The notes under the pieces were generated by a model. It made no database searches, was not told the origin of the DNA, and was given only the letters and a program-made list of their open reading frames with translations. Below, piece after piece: positions 1 through 11,961 of a DNA stretch of 64,000 nucleotides (the stretch's first letter is position 1; each line of letters opens with the position of its first letter). The DNA comes from Chamaecyparis obtusa (Eukaryota; Streptophyta; Pinopsida; Cupressales; Cupressaceae), in assembly GCA_027943335.1 (NCBI GenBank), contig BSBK01008431.1:353501-417500 (forward strand), in the 5' to 3' direction. A program made the position numbers and the translations under genes.

Positions 1-251
1 ATCCAACACTTAAAATATTATGTTTCAATCCATCAACAAAGTAAACATCATCAGTATCAGTCTTTCCATCAAGAGTAATAGATCCTATACCTTTAATCAA
101 ACAAGGTGCATTGTTACCAACTCTAACAGCTCCTCCATCATAATTGTTAAACTTTATGAACTTTCCTTTATCACCAGTCATATGATGTGAACAACCACTA
201 TCTATAATTCAATCAGATTTCTTTTCAACTTTGGAAACTAAGGCTTTTTCT
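1..251 (-). pseudogene. copia aspartic protease, N-terminal part
   Basis: The gag frame continues past the stop at 252-254 into a copia protease. The catalytic motif IIDSGCSHHMTGDKGKF is intact at about 158-208, followed by the conserved block ending VYFVDGLKHNILSVG at the window edge. The Trp usually found just before IIDSG is a TGA stop here (TGG to TGA). Function would be cleavage of the polyprotein. Truncated only by the window edge. Confidence 0.8.
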
Positions 252-254
252 TCT

Positions 255-1286
255 TTACTCCTTAATTGCTACAAATCCTATGTCATCAAAGTTATCATTA
301 TCACTATCACTCAAATGTCTTTCAATTCCTACTTCAATTTCTTCATCATTTGCATAATAACATTCTTTAGATCTTCTAGGCTTAAAATTGTTTCTATACT
401 TCTTAACTCTCTTAGGACACTTAGATGCAAAATGACCATATTCTTGACATGTCCAACATTTAAAGATTTTCTTACCATCTGGTTCTCTTTTCAAAAGCAA
501 GGCAATACCTTCTTCAATCTTCTTGTCTTCATCAGATTTGGATCTACTACTATTGGCATAATCTCCATTCACACTTGTACTTCTAGACAAAGTAGGTCTG
601 ATGCTAAGAGCACTGAATGTTGTCTCCACTCTAGGTAGTTCTCCTGATAATCTCAGATTCATCTCTGCTACTTCCAATCTTCCAAGAAGAGTCTCTCTTG
701 AAAATTTTGGTGTACAAGGTATCACTTGTTCAATCATTTGTGTAGTTTGCCTGAATACCGGTGTTAATGTTCTCAAAATCTTCCATATTACTTCATTCTC
801 TGTCTTTTCACCTCCACAAGACTTTATTCCTGCAACAATTTCTGACATCCTACCAATATAGCTTCTAACAGATTCATCTTCCATCATTCTTATGTCTTCA
901 AATGCAAAAATCCAATTATGTAACCTAGCTTTCTTTGCATGTTCATCACCTTCAAAAGTAGAATGTAAAGCTTTCCAAATATCCTGAGATTTAGTTAAAC
1001 CTTTTACCTGACTGTATTCATTCTCTAGAAGTGTTGATAAAAGTGCTTATCTTGCAAGTATGTTACACATAAATAAATCTACCTCATCTTTATAACTTGT
1101 CTCAAGATTGTCTTCTTCAATTATAGTCCTTTCATTCTTTGTGATCAACCAATAACCTGGTCCTAAACACAAGAGATGTGTCTTCATCTTTTCTTTCCAG
1201 CTATCAAAATTTACTCCATCAAACTTAGGGCTTTCTTTCCTGAAATTCACCATAGATCTCCTTAAGTTGTTAAACTTCTCTTTCAA
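255..1286 (-). pseudogene. gag: copia gag (UBN2-type capsid plus CCHC zinc knuckle)
   Basis: Structural protein of copia J. From the start at 1286 the frame shows a conserved N-terminal block (KFDGVNFDSWKEKM), the UBN2-like helical region with the RMSEIVAGIKSCG segment, and a C-terminal knuckle CWTCQEYGHFASKC at about 429-475. The frame is open apart from a stop near 1045 and another at 252-254, after which protease follows in the same frame. The start ATG lies 10 bases inside the primer site, the usual spacing. Only lightly damaged compared with the other elements here. Confidence 0.82.
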
Positions 1287-1295
1287 GGACCTACT

Positions 1296-1307
1296 GCTCT
1301 GATACCA
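1296..1307 (-). other. primer binding site, initiator-Met tRNA (element J)
   Basis: The minus strand reads TGGTATCAGAGC, matching the 3' end of plant initiator-Met tRNA. It begins two bases inside the LTR end, as expected. It fixes the right end of the internal region and the direction of the element. Confidence 0.9.
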
Positions 1308-1309
1308 AT

Positions 1310-2495
1310 TGTTAGAAAGGAAAGACCACCAAGATAACTAAGAGGGGGGGGGGGGTGAATCAGTTATCTGATAATTAAACCATTTATCATCATTAACTTT
1401 AATATCAAATTCAATAGCTTTAAACCATATAATTAATGAAGTAACCAACCATAGAAAGATAACCATACACAATGACACAATAACACAAGATATGTTAACT
1501 AGGGAACCTCTTGATCAAATAGTAAACCCTGGTGGGAATGATGCACTAATATGAAAGTTCCTTGTTAGAGGATGGACCCTGTTAGGAGTCTTGTGAAATA
1601 CATTCAGTACATATGAATCTCTATTAGAAGATTTTGAATCCCTGTTAAAAGATTCTAACCCTGTTAGGAGTTATGGAAGACAGAAGGACCCACTGCCCAA
1701 ACAGCTTCAAGGCAAGATCTTTGAACTCACTGTCCAATAGATCATAGGATTATTCAATAGAATAATATGAAATATGTTACCTCTTTCAAACTATGCCAAA
1801 ACCACACTCTCTACTACACAAGATCACAAATTCAGATCTCTGTACTTCGCAAGTCTTCGTTCATCATTGAATTAGCTCTTTTCTTCACTTCATGCATACA
1901 TTCACATCATAACTTTCATAATTTCATATCAAAGCTCTTAAAATCCTCATACATAATAAGGAAATCATTCCTTCCTTTATACCACACTCAAATAATTACA
2001 AATGAGTCGGCATGCAAATACAAAACAATAATTTCAACACGCTACATCAAAATTACATAAAACTGTCAGCTTCCAGATATAATAACTTTCCAATAGTGTG
2101 ACCTCAAAGTTTGTGCTATGAACCACATCACCAACAATGAGTCTCAAACTTCCCTTTAACTACACATAATTAGATTCCATCCTGATTAGGAGGTATCCTC
2201 TGATTACCAAAAACCGCTACATAGGAAAACTGCCAGAATACTGCTTCCACCAAAATGCTTATAACTTTCATGAATAAATGAATTTATCTTTGCACTCTTA
2301 ACCATAGGCTAATAACACACAAAATAAAATACCATCAACTGCACATAACTCAATCTATAGTATAACATGTGTGCAAAACAAAACTGTGCCTGCTTCTCTG
2401 CTAAAACCCCAGAATAACACTGTGTTGACATTAATGACAATCATAGTCATGAATGCAAAAACCACTTCTATATAATGAATAAAAAAGGCTTCAAC
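1310..2495 (-). repeat. putative 5' LTR of copia element J
   Basis: The inner end is clear: on the minus strand it finishes CTAACA next to the primer site, just after a run of 13 C (G on the plus strand at 1344-1356). The outer end is placed at TGTTGAAGCC (2495, minus strand) by TG/CA rule and by likeness to the start of B's LTR; no second copy is available to confirm it. Blocks CTCCTAACAGGGT and TCCCACCAGGGTTT recur in the LTRs of A and B. A possible TATA box (GGTATAAAGG) lies at 1975-1984. Confidence 0.6.
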
Positions 2496-2591
2496 ATTAA
2501 TTCCTAATAGACATATCTCAAAGGTTTTTAGATCAAGGATGCAAGGTCAGGAAAGCCCTAAAAAGACTGAAGAACTAGTTTTGGATCCTAG

Positions 2592-2716
2592 AGTAGAAGT
2601 CAAGTTGTGAAGGCCTCAGAAGATGTGAGCTTGATTTGGTCAGATAGTAAGAAGGACAAGACTAATGAGAATGTATTGGATGCATTCCTAGTGGATGGAC
2701 CCTCTACATCTACATG
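2592..2716 (+). pseudogene. possible C-terminal tail of element A ORF1
   Basis: A short open stretch ending LVDGPSTST before a stop at 2714-2716, some 435 bases ahead of the large ORF. Element B has an ORF1 followed by about 400 non-coding bases and then ORF2, so this position would fit the end of ORF1 in A. No motif is visible and the match is by position only. Confidence 0.25.
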
Positions 2717-3151
2717 AATGACCCTCAGGGTCATAGGGGGAGCTAATTTAGCACTAGACCCCTGTGTGGCTAGTATACTCATCCTCAGAGTATGCACCTT
2801 TGGACTTAAGCTTTTGGAGTGTATTGGAACCTTTGTGCAAGAGTGCACATGCTAATTGTAAGTGGAGCTCGAGTTTTAAATTTTGAAGTGATAGCCTAGT
2901 TTACGCGAGTTGCATTAATGGCAGAATTCTTACTTTAAGTACACAAAAAGTTCTTTTTTCACTCATTGCATTCATATTCAGAGTGATTAGAGAGCAGATT
3001 GAGCCTTGGAAGTTCTTGTGAAGATTTGGAAATCAAGTTATCAGCATTTGTAATACATTTGATTAGTCACAGAAACCCTAGCTCATTGCACCAATTTGAA
3101 AGCCGTCAGAACATCTCAAAGATCATTTGGAAAGTGAATATCATGTAAGTC

Positions 3152-6100
3152 ATGGACACTCCTATTGTTTTTGATGTTGCTGAGAAGAAGCGGTATGTTT
3201 TCAAGAGGAACCCATTTAAATCAACCCTAGATGATTTAGAGGGAGCATTTTCCCACAGGCTGATGGGTGTCATGCATGTAGAAGACATAAGGGCTTACAT
3301 CTACTATAAGAAGGAACCTATTGGACTGGATAGGTTAAGGGCGCACATGGACACAATGTTGAAACTAGATAAAAAATTCATGGATGAATACACCAAATGG
3401 AATGATCAACCCATTGTTGAATATGCCACAGCATATGAATTGTATGAGGAAGAGTGGATAAAGATATTATTGAGAAGAATCCATTATGATTTATTTTCAA
3501 TTGGAGATGTACCAGTAAGAATCATAGGAGACTTGATTCATGAGATAGAAGGCCTCTCTAAGATAGGTGTCATCCTTCGAGTGAGTAAGGATGTTAGGAA
3601 AATGGTGGAGCAAGTGTGTAAATCAAGGAGTGATAAGTGTGGCATGACTATTGAGCTTATTGAACAACCAAACATCAAGTTGATGTCAATGATACTTGGT
3701 TATAGGTTTCATCACACTAGCAGGGTGAATAGTGTGTCTGCAGGCACTATTCTAGCAGGCATCCATCTTGTGCAAGAAGATGGAGAGTTCAACTTGTGTG
3801 AGATCTTGCATGCATAGTTGATAGACAATATCAAATCTATTAAACATGACAAGACTAAAGTGTTTAGGTTTGGATCCCTAATCATCTATATGTACCTTCA
3901 TATAGTTGGTAAAGTGTCAGACTTGTATCTAGACAAGTCCATTCCAACCATGCCATAGATATCAAAGAAAGCATGCACTGAAAGCACCTTAAGAGACTAC
4001 TTAACCTTGGAATTGAAGACCTTCAGAGCAAGGATGTAGATGAGGTATAGGATTCCTGAGAGCATTGTGGAGAAGTATAAAGATACAATATGCTTCATGG
4101 TGGAGATTGATACTACTTCTATGGAAGCCGTTGAGCCTAGAACTAAGTGTATTCATCCAATTGGGTATGAGATTGAGGAACAAGTTCTTGAAGCTTATGC
4201 ATAGGTACTGCTATCAACTCCCAAATATGACAATGAACCTAGGTGGGGAACCTATGAAGAGAAGACTAGAGAAGTTGATGCTAAATAAAACAGTGCTGCA
4301 ACAAAAAGAAAGGTTGCAAAAGTTACATCAAAGATATTGAGAATACATGGTGTATCACAAGAAGATCTTGAAAAGGCAAGGGAAGAGAAGATTACCCTAG
4401 AATTGAAGAGCGCAGTAACAAAAGAAGAATAGGAAGATCCTAATATGAAGAAGATTAAGATTGAAAAAGGTGATGACATTCCTTTTGTGCCCAATGAATT
4501 CAGTGATCCTACTGCTCCTCCAAAGTATGAACCAATGATCAAAAGGAAGAAATAAGTAAGCACTAGTCATCCATCCTCGCTAGCTACAAGGAGCAGGAGA
4601 AACATTCAAGCACCTCCTAAGGCATGATTTAGACCAAGTCTCAAAACTTTGAGTGCAAGAATTGATCAGGTAGGAAAGTTCTATGAGACATACAGTGAAA
4701 TTGATAAGTTAGAAATTCATAATATGATTATCAAACACATGATCAAGTTCAAGAAAATAGTTCTTGAAATGTAGACCTCTATTCCTGATCAAGTGTGGAA
4801 TATTTTAGAACACCTAAAGAGACAAGCCAATGAAGAGGATATTAGAATAAGAGAAAAAGTGTTACAAGATACTTTACCGATATGTTCCAAAGAAGAAGAA
4901 GCACTAATATTAAAATTGGTGAAGCTGCACTTGAGAACAAAAATAAGAACTTTGCACATTATGAACAAAGACTATGACTTGATAAATCAGGAAACAAAGA
5001 AAGCTTTTGAGAAGGTACTCTTGGAGCAACATATTAGACTACCTACTGTACCCATCACTCATGCATCAAATATGAAAGGCAAAGTAGTAGAGGCCTCCTA
5101 TGTGCCAGTGATAGGTCCTCAGGACTCAGTGCCCATAGAAAAAAGCACAATCAGTAGAAGATCACTCTGTACCCATGACAGAATCATCCAAAGATAGTAT
5201 AATTATCATAGATAATGTGGAAATAGCCATGGTTGCTACTAATAAGGACTTGGAAAAGTTTGAGGAAGCATTTGTCAGTACTGAGGAAGTAGCAATTTTA
5301 TGCAGCAATACACATCCCACTCAGCAAGAAGAAGTACTCATAGAAGACATATCTGATGAGAAAGGAGAAGAAAAGAAAGAAGAATTAAAGGAGAAAGAAA
5401 ATGAAACTTCTGTTGAAATGTTCAAGGTGAAACAAGAGGTGATGGACAACACTCCCATCACTCCCTCCTTAGCATTGTTGTCAAGTTTGACACCTGACAC
5501 AAGCAGTTTGGACTCCTAGAAGGAAGAAGACCTGATTAAGTTTAGCGTCCTAGCTATGGAGAAGGCTAAGGAGAAGCAAGTAATGAGAAATCCCCTCTTG
5601 GTGGAATCAGTATATATTCTGAATAGTTTGTTGCTAGAGGATAAGAAGATGGTAAATATACATTCAGTTGATGATGTGAGCATAGTCATCTCACAATTCA
5701 AAGTTAATTTTTCAAACCTAGAAGAATCTACAACCATAGTGGCAGAAGAGAAATACTTAAAGAAGAGACTCAATGAACTGATGAGTAATTTTGCACTAGA
5801 ATTGAACTCTCTTAAGCCTGGTCAGACATCATTGAAGGAGTTTGTCGATCAACGAAGGAAAGTCATTGCAGAATCCATGGATCAAGATAAATTCACCAAT
5901 GCCCATCTCAAGAAGATCAAAGATGCAAAGGCAATGATTGAGAAGGTGAAGGATTCAGTGCTAGACACATCCAATAATGTGAATATATGTAACAATGTCT
6001 ATCAAGGTCAGTTAGACATAATTGAGAAGGCAGAGAAAGAAATGGAGAAGATAAGGTCTAGACAGACTTAGTTGAGGAACGCTCTTGTGCCCTCACTAGA

Positions 6101-6299
6101 TATTCTCAGTCAGAACATAAAGGAGATTGATGCGACTATGGTTACCTATAACCAAGGTCTGAGCATAGAATTGGAGAAGATGGAGAAGCTTCAATATGCA
6201 TTATGTGCCCATCTACAAATAGTCAATTCTCTGATAACATTTTGGAAGAAGGAGATCCAGAAACTCAAGATTGCATATCCGAATGTTTTCCCTCAGTAA
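3152..6299 (+). pseudogene. element A ORF2: unknown globular plus coiled-coil protein, broken
   Basis: About 1,000 codons carried in open pieces at 3152-3817, 3820-4200, 4793-5197, 5175-5519, 5556-6071 and 6072-6299, broken by stops and frame changes. The N-terminal ~350 residues look globular; the middle is acidic and Ser/Thr-rich; the last ~250 are Lys/Glu-rich and likely coiled coil. It is homologous to element B ORF2: RIPESIVEKYKDTICFMVE here against RFWIPQKLVEDYKDDVCFMVD there, and FRFGSLIIYMYL against CKFGSLLVCLFF. No known domain is recognised, and no catalytic motif is seen. Conservation between two distinct element families suggests it once did something for the element, perhaps packaging or trans-mobilisation. 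Confidence 0.7.
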
Positions 6300-6342
6300 G
6301 TGAATGTAGATAAATATTTTGATATACCTTTGTCATTAATTT

Positions 6343-6353
6343 CAAAGGGGGAG
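6343..6353 (+). other. polypurine tract of element A
   Basis: CAAAGGGGGAG directly before the 3' LTR start. The same tract, with the same TCATTAAT-type sequence ahead of it, precedes the 3' LTR of element B (minus strand, near 42162-42182), which links the two families. Confidence 0.75.
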
Positions 6354-6354
6354 T

Positions 6355-7551
6355 TGTATAGAATATGGAGTATATAAGATGTACAGGGAGATATAATTTT
6401 ATGTATAAAAATGTATAAAAGACAAAATGTTTTGTGTAAAGGAACAGTTAGAAACTTGGCCATATTCCTTTATTTCCATCAATGACAACAAAGTCATATA
6501 GCAGTTTGGAGTCAGCACACTAAGTGTAGAGATCAAAATCTGGTTAAGTGTTGAAGACTCCAGATAGCATACAGAGCACTAGAGACTCAGAGCATCAATG
6601 CACATGTGTACAGATGAATTAAGGTATGCGCCCTAGAAGTTAATGTTTTTAGACTATACTTATGCTTAGTCTAAGAGCACATAAGTAGATATGCAAAGAT
6701 GTGAAAGTTACAGTCAGTTGAAGATGCACAACTAGTGTATGCCAATAGCAAATAGAGCATAGAGTTGACAGTGAGTATTTTGGTTTGTGATTGTAAATTA
6801 ATGTTGTAGAGGCTATGTGCCCATTATATTTAGGTTGCTGACATATGTACATGTATAATTGTAAGCACACTTAAGACAATTCATTTGGAAGCATTGTTTG
6901 TAATTAGTTATAGGGCCGACCTAATTGTTTTGTTTGTATAAGCATATAAATATAAGATGTGCCCATTGTAATTAGTATGGAAGTTGTATAAGAGTTGTGT
7001 TAAGTAGAGAAGAGGTATGTGAAGAGAGCATATGATGTATTAGAACTTTGTTAGAGGTCAAAGCATCAGCACACCAAAGGAACTGATCTAACAAGCAGTG
7101 TCACAATGACAGTTCACCTACAGATATAGTGTGTATCTGATATCAGAAGGTTGTAGCCTTCATCATTTGAGTAGTGAGCTCTAGGACAGTGAGTCCACTC
7201 CCCTAATAGGGATGATTGTAAAAGAATGCTAATAGGGTCTGACCCTTAACAAGGTCTACTGTACTTAAAGCATTGTAAAGCTACTCCTAACAGGGTAAAG
7301 GATCTTCTAGCAAGAATCACAAAATACTAGTACAAACTATTAGTGGGTATCAAGTCCCACCGGGATTTTTATCTATTTGGGTTTCCTCGTAACCATATTG
7401 GTGTCATGTGCTGATTTCATGTTTCATGTTTATGTGAATGTTTAATTCAGTACTCAAGCATTTATAATTTAGTATTCAGATAATAGTGAAAAGTTAAAAT
7501 ATAGTGAACACTGATTCACCCCCCCCTCTCTCAGTGTTCCCATTCCTAACA
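6355..7551 (+). repeat. 3' LTR of element A
   Basis: Begins TGTATAGAATATGG after the polypurine tract and ends CATTCCTAACA. A TATA box (CATATAAATATAAG) is at 6943-6956. Downstream it carries CTCCTAACAGGGT and TCCCACCGGGATTT, blocks also in the LTRs of J and B, and the poly-C end common to J. About 1.2 kb. The partner LTR is not in the window. Confidence 0.75.
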
Positions 7552-9379
7552 GTGGTGATAGTGGTAGATGAGTAGGGAGACTAGTTGTATGAGGTTCATA
7601 GGGGGAGGTTAGGACAATAGGGATATCTTCACAAGGGACATGTGATGTAGTTTATTTTATAGGACAAATATTTTGTGGATATTTTGGATGAGATGCATAT
7701 GTATAGCATCACTGAGGTGCTTGATGTATCATTTGATTGATGTACTATGATGTCATGATATATATACAAATATTTTTGTGGATACATTTTATGAATTTAT
7801 CTAAAGGACTATGAGACTTTATTATGCATAGTTCTATATTATGTTACTGACATGTGTGATGTAGGATGTGTGTGATTATGTGAAAGATATGCTACATGAT
7901 GTGCTAATCTATTTATGATGCAGGTCCTATGTGGAGTATGTAGTTTGTATATGTAATAAATTGATGATTTATTGTGCATATGTGATGTTTATGGATATAT
8001 AATGATTGATGGTGATTAATATATATTTAATAATCAATGCCTATTAATGATGCAATTGATAGTTAATAATTAGATATATTTTACATGCAATAAATGTTTA
8101 ATGGTAATTATGGTGATGCAATAGTAACTAGAAAATGAATGTTATTATGAACTAAATGAACTTATCTATATGAGTTGGAGTGCAATGATATGAAATTGGT
8201 TTTATTTTTTTGTTTTTTTTAATCCAATATAACCAATAGAATCAACTTAATCACTAAGGAAGGGGAGGGGAAGGTGAATATACAAGACCCTTGCCTCAAA
8301 CAAAAATGTAGAAAAGAAACTCGCTAATATATAATTTAACTATATTGCAATTTGACCACATGATTTAGTGGGATCACTTGTGTTTATGTTGGAGAGAACA
8401 CCCTAGTTTGATGTTGCAACATGAGGTATGTGTCATGTGTTATAAAAGTACATATGAGTTGATTATTCCATTGTGTGGACTAGACTCTCAAATGAGCTAG
8501 ATAGCTTTAGGAAAGTAGATGTAGATTTCCTAATTATGACAAAACCTATGCCATATACCTATTGGAGAGGTTTGGGCACATACAAGTCTTTTAAGGGACG
8601 TATGTGTGCTAACCCATTGCCCCTAGTAATATACACATAATCATAACCTAGAAACCCATAGGAATTCTCTTAAAATATCAATAGATAGATCATACCAAAA
8701 ATGACACATGAATCAAATTTCACCATTCACAATATACCAAGATATGAAAGATTGAGGCAATCATGAGTAGGATCCATTGACACAAAAAGATAAAATTAAA
8801 AAAGAAGGCCTCCTGAAAAAGTAGTCATTCAGTCCATAGTTCTTTCCATGAATAGAATAGGATTGATAGGTTTGATTTGAGCTGATGGAGGAAGGACGCA
8901 TCCTACAGGGTAAAGATTGATTGACTAAGATGGATATTTATTGGCAATAGATGTGAAAGGAACAATATCTTAGAGATTCAATTTCGATGTTGATAAGCAC
9001 GTTTGCAGTCACTATTTATGGGAAAAGCTCAGTGTGATTGGGTTAAGATCATCTTGCTGGGGATTTTGCTTGGACCTTTATTGCAATGCGAGAACAGGGA
9101 TTGGAAACTAGACTAGGACTAGGATGAGGATGGATATGTACAGTGGGCTGGAGAAGATAATGGATCCAAATCTGCTACCATGGTACCTAAAATAGCTTTT
9201 CACCATGATACTTGCCCAGAGTGCTTGTTTTGTAAGTTTTCAATGCTAGATGAATTTAGTTCTCTATCTTTTTGTCCAAGGTACCTGTTTACCAGGTTTT
9301 CACCAAGATAATGATTTTTTTAGAAACATTTTTTGTTGTTTAGGTTTTTTTTGCTTTTCTGAATTTTTTGCTTTTTCTT
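7552..9379. other. 1.8 kb without recognisable genes
   Basis: Rich in TGATG/ATGTG words between 7660 and 8160, with a T-run at 8202-8220. No open frame of note and no match to the LTRs elsewhere in the window. It may be the 3' untranslated region and 3' LTR of antisense gypsy F, whose integrase ends near 9580, but no LTR boundary can be shown. Confidence 0.4.
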
Positions 9380-9563
9380 AGGACTTTTTTCTAATTTTTA
9401 GGATTTTTTCAAGACTCTTTTTTTATTTTTAGGATTTTTTTCAGGACTCTTTCTGATTTTTAAGATTTTTTCAGGACTCTTTCTAATTTTAAAGATTTTT
9501 TCAGGACTCTTTCTAGTTTTTAGGATTTTTTTCTAGGGCCCTTTGTGATTTTTAGGATTTTTT
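9380..9563. repeat. T-rich tandem repeat, about 32-bp unit, six copies
   Basis: Imperfect head-to-tail copies built from AGGACTCTTTCT then a TTTTTAGGATTTTTT block. It lies just past the integrase C terminus of F, so on the F strand it is a purine-rich array in the 3' untranslated region. Confidence 0.85.
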
Positions 9564-9579
9564 ACTGAATAAACACTAT

Positions 9580-11009
9580 AGAGGTACCGAATGTTGACCT
9601 ACATATAAAAGCACTTCAGATGCAAAATATTTATAGGATCAGAGAGTGAATATCCCTCAGGTGTTATAATATGATATGCCTAAGAACTGAATTTGGTAGT
9701 AACAACAAATGTACCCAACCATTTTGGGGTCAAACTTTCCTTTCTTTTCTTGTTGCTAGAGATTCTTCATGTTGTATTGTAGGACCAAATCACCAATGTC
9801 AAACTCATGAGGTTTGATCTTCTTGTTGAATTGTAAGCAAGACAATTTTGATACATGTGGAGGTGGTTGAGGGCATTGAGGCATCTCTCATTAAAGAGTT
9901 TTAGCTCTTACAAGTGAGAAACTTGGTATTCTTCTTTGAGCATCAAGTTTTTGAGAGAATTCCTAAGGGAAGGGAGCTCAATTTCAATGAGAAGGACAAC
10001 CTCGAAACCATAGATGAGGGTGAATAGAGTGGCACTAATGGGAGTACAAATGGAGGTGTGGTATGCCCAAAGGATAGGATTGAGTTGCAGGTGTCAATCA
10101 CGACCAACAAGATTTTTAGTATGAATTTATTTGTAGCCTCGGCTTGACCATTGCCTTGCAGAAAGTAGTTGGATGAGAAATTTTGGGTAGTGCCAAATTT
10201 CTTACAAAGGTCAATGACATCCTTATTCTTGAAGGGTTTTTAATTATTAGTATGGAGATATTTTGGGAAACCCTAGCAACAAATGATATAATTCAAGATA
10301 AACTTGGAAATCGGCTTACCAATAGTGTAGGTAAGTGGGTTTTTTTCAACCCATTTGGTAAAGTACTCAGTGGAGGCTAGGATATACTTGTGGCCACTGG
10401 CCAAGTTGGGGAATATCTAGCCCACAAGGTCAAATCCACTGTAGGAGAAATGCCAAGGTGTGATGGTGGGTTGGACGAATTGAGGGGGAGCATGTACAAA
10501 ATCATCATTTTGCTGACAGGGAACACATTTCTTTACAAAGTGGTAAGCATTCTGCTCCATTGTTGAGAAGTAATATCCAATGCATAGAAACTTCTTTGCT
10601 AAGGTAACGCCACTGGAATGGGCTCCATAGATTCATTGATGTACCTCTTCCAAGGTTGTGTGTGGTTCCTCCAAATTCAAGTATCAAAGAAGGGTTGCAT
10701 CAAAGTGTTTTTAAAATAGGGTATCTCGAAGGATTGTGTAACTGGATGTGTGACAGATGAAGATTTTCTATTGGTTATGCATAAGAATGAAGGGATTGGT
10801 ATTATCATGAAGGTAAAAAATGATTTCTTGATACTAGGGTGATTCAGGACCAACAATATCACACACCATCTCAAAATCCGACTAGTCATAGGTAGGGACC
10901 ATGAGATTTTTGGCAAAAAATTTGCATCATGTACTCATCTCTAGCATGGATATCAAGGAACCAATGGTAGCCATAACATCAAATACTTTATTGTTTTCTC
11001 TAGGGATCT
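9580..11009 (-). pseudogene. gypsy integrase of element F
   Basis: DNA-strand-transfer enzyme of F. In order: the tail of the second RNase H (IPRENNKVFDVMATIGSLI, 11009-10950), a zinc-binding region (GYYFSTMEQNAYHFVKKCVPC around 10500-10600) and the catalytic core with GFDLVG, GHKYILASTEYFTKWVE and NGQAEATNK near 10150-10450. The C-terminal domain fades near 9580. Several stops and frame changes make it dead. The first Asp and the Glu of the core remain readable. Confidence 0.8.
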
Positions 11010-11860
11010 TGATGCAGGAGCATCCTAGGTGTAAGAGCAATCTTGCATCACCCAAAAATATTTTTGTTTTCGTATTCAATAAGGGCTATCTTGTGCAGAG
11101 CTGCTATTTATGGAAACTTGCTATTTTTAGTAAGTTGGTCATACAATCTCAGAATGTTTTGATTTTACATGTGGAGGTTCATCTTAGTCATATCATCTTG
11201 CCAGTAAAGTTTCATGGCTAGATCAGGTCTAGTTTTGAAGATATTGAAGATTTTCAGTATTGGTAGCAAGGTATAGAAACATTGAACTTAGTTTTGAAGG
11301 CTTTAGAGGCCTCGAATGAGGTCAAAAATTTGGGTGATGAGTGCTTGCATTGGTCAAGCTTGCAGAGTGCTTCATGGCATTTTTGAAATGGGGTTATAAT
11401 AGTCAATCGGGTCAACTGGTGATGACTTATGGTCTTTGGAAGTCGGGCACCTCAAATGGCAGAAAATAATTTTCCTTCAAAATTTTTGTTCAGGTTCCAA
11501 AAGTTATTTTGAGCTGACTTTGATGTAATCAATTGAAAAATAAAATAATTCTAAGTTGGTTAGCCCTAAGGGCTAAATTTTTAGAACTTTCTCGGGCGGT
11601 GGAAAATGCCTATATAAAGAAGGCCTATAGTGTTGTCTAGGGCAGTTCTGTGTAGTAGATCTGGGTATTGATTCAAGGCTTTGTCCTATAGAATATTGTA
11701 AGGGAATGCCCATGTGGCTTTGCATATTGTAATTCTAAAAGTTTGTAATTCTACATTTGTGGAGATAATAAGAAGCCAATTTTTTGTTCTTGCATATTGT
11801 TGTTGTTGTTTCTCTATTTCTGTTGTGTGTTTGTGGTATTAAGGGGAGCACCCTTCATCA
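11010..11860 (+). repeat. 5' LTR of element E
   Basis: Runs from TGATGCAGGAGCATCC to CCCTTCATCA. A TATA box (TATATAAAG) at 11611-11619 marks the probable transcription start some 30 bases later. The CTCGGGCGGTGG block just before it is the only GC-rich part. Confidence 0.95.
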
Positions 11861-11862
11861 AG

Positions 11863-11874
11863 TGGTATCAGAGC
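11863..11874 (+). other. primer binding site, initiator-Met tRNA (element E)
   Basis: TGGTATCAGAGC two bases after the 5' LTR end. Initiator-Met priming is usual for chromoviruses. Confidence 0.93.
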
Positions 11875-11961
11875 AGGAGTTCCTAAGTGTGTAAACAGAT
11901 CACCAACTGTGAGGTAGTTTGCACCAGGACCGTGGTTAGGGTTTTAGCGCGCATCACAAAA

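Larger units (their letters stand above)
1..2495 (-). mobile_element. Ty1/copia retrotransposon J, 5' part only
   Basis: An LTR element read leftwards: a putative 5' LTR (1310-2495), an initiator-Met primer site, then gag and the start of protease, which runs off the left edge of the window. The rest of pol and the 3' LTR are outside. Its right end abuts element A, so J may have inserted into A and cut off A's 5' half; no target duplication can be tested because the other end is not visible. Copia is assigned from the UBN2-type gag, the CCHC knuckle and the copia-type protease start. Confidence 0.8.
2496..7551 (+). mobile_element. element A: pol-less LTR retrotransposon with copia-like ends, 5' truncated
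   Basis: It has a long ORF (3152-6299), a polypurine tract and a 3' LTR (6355-7551) but no protease, RT, RNase H or integrase. Its 5' LTR and ORF1 are missing, probably beyond the copia insertion to the left. The tract AAAGGGGGAG followed by TTG, and the CACCCCCCCTCTCTCAGTG end, match the style of B and J. The ORF is homologous to ORF2 of element B. It is non-autonomous and presumably used a copia partner. Confidence 0.7.

Noticed and set aside
231..861. Plus-strand frames over the copia gag and protease
   Set aside because: They are the reverse complement of a clear gag with zinc knuckle; composition shadows.
1344..1356. Run of 13 G as a regulatory or telomeric signal
   Set aside because: It is the poly-C tract near the end of a copia LTR, also present in shorter form in element A's LTR (7518-7526).
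11863..11874. tRNA-like matches at primer sites (also 1296, 39580, 47422)
   Set aside because: Only 12 bases match the tRNA 3' end; there are no tRNA genes at these places.
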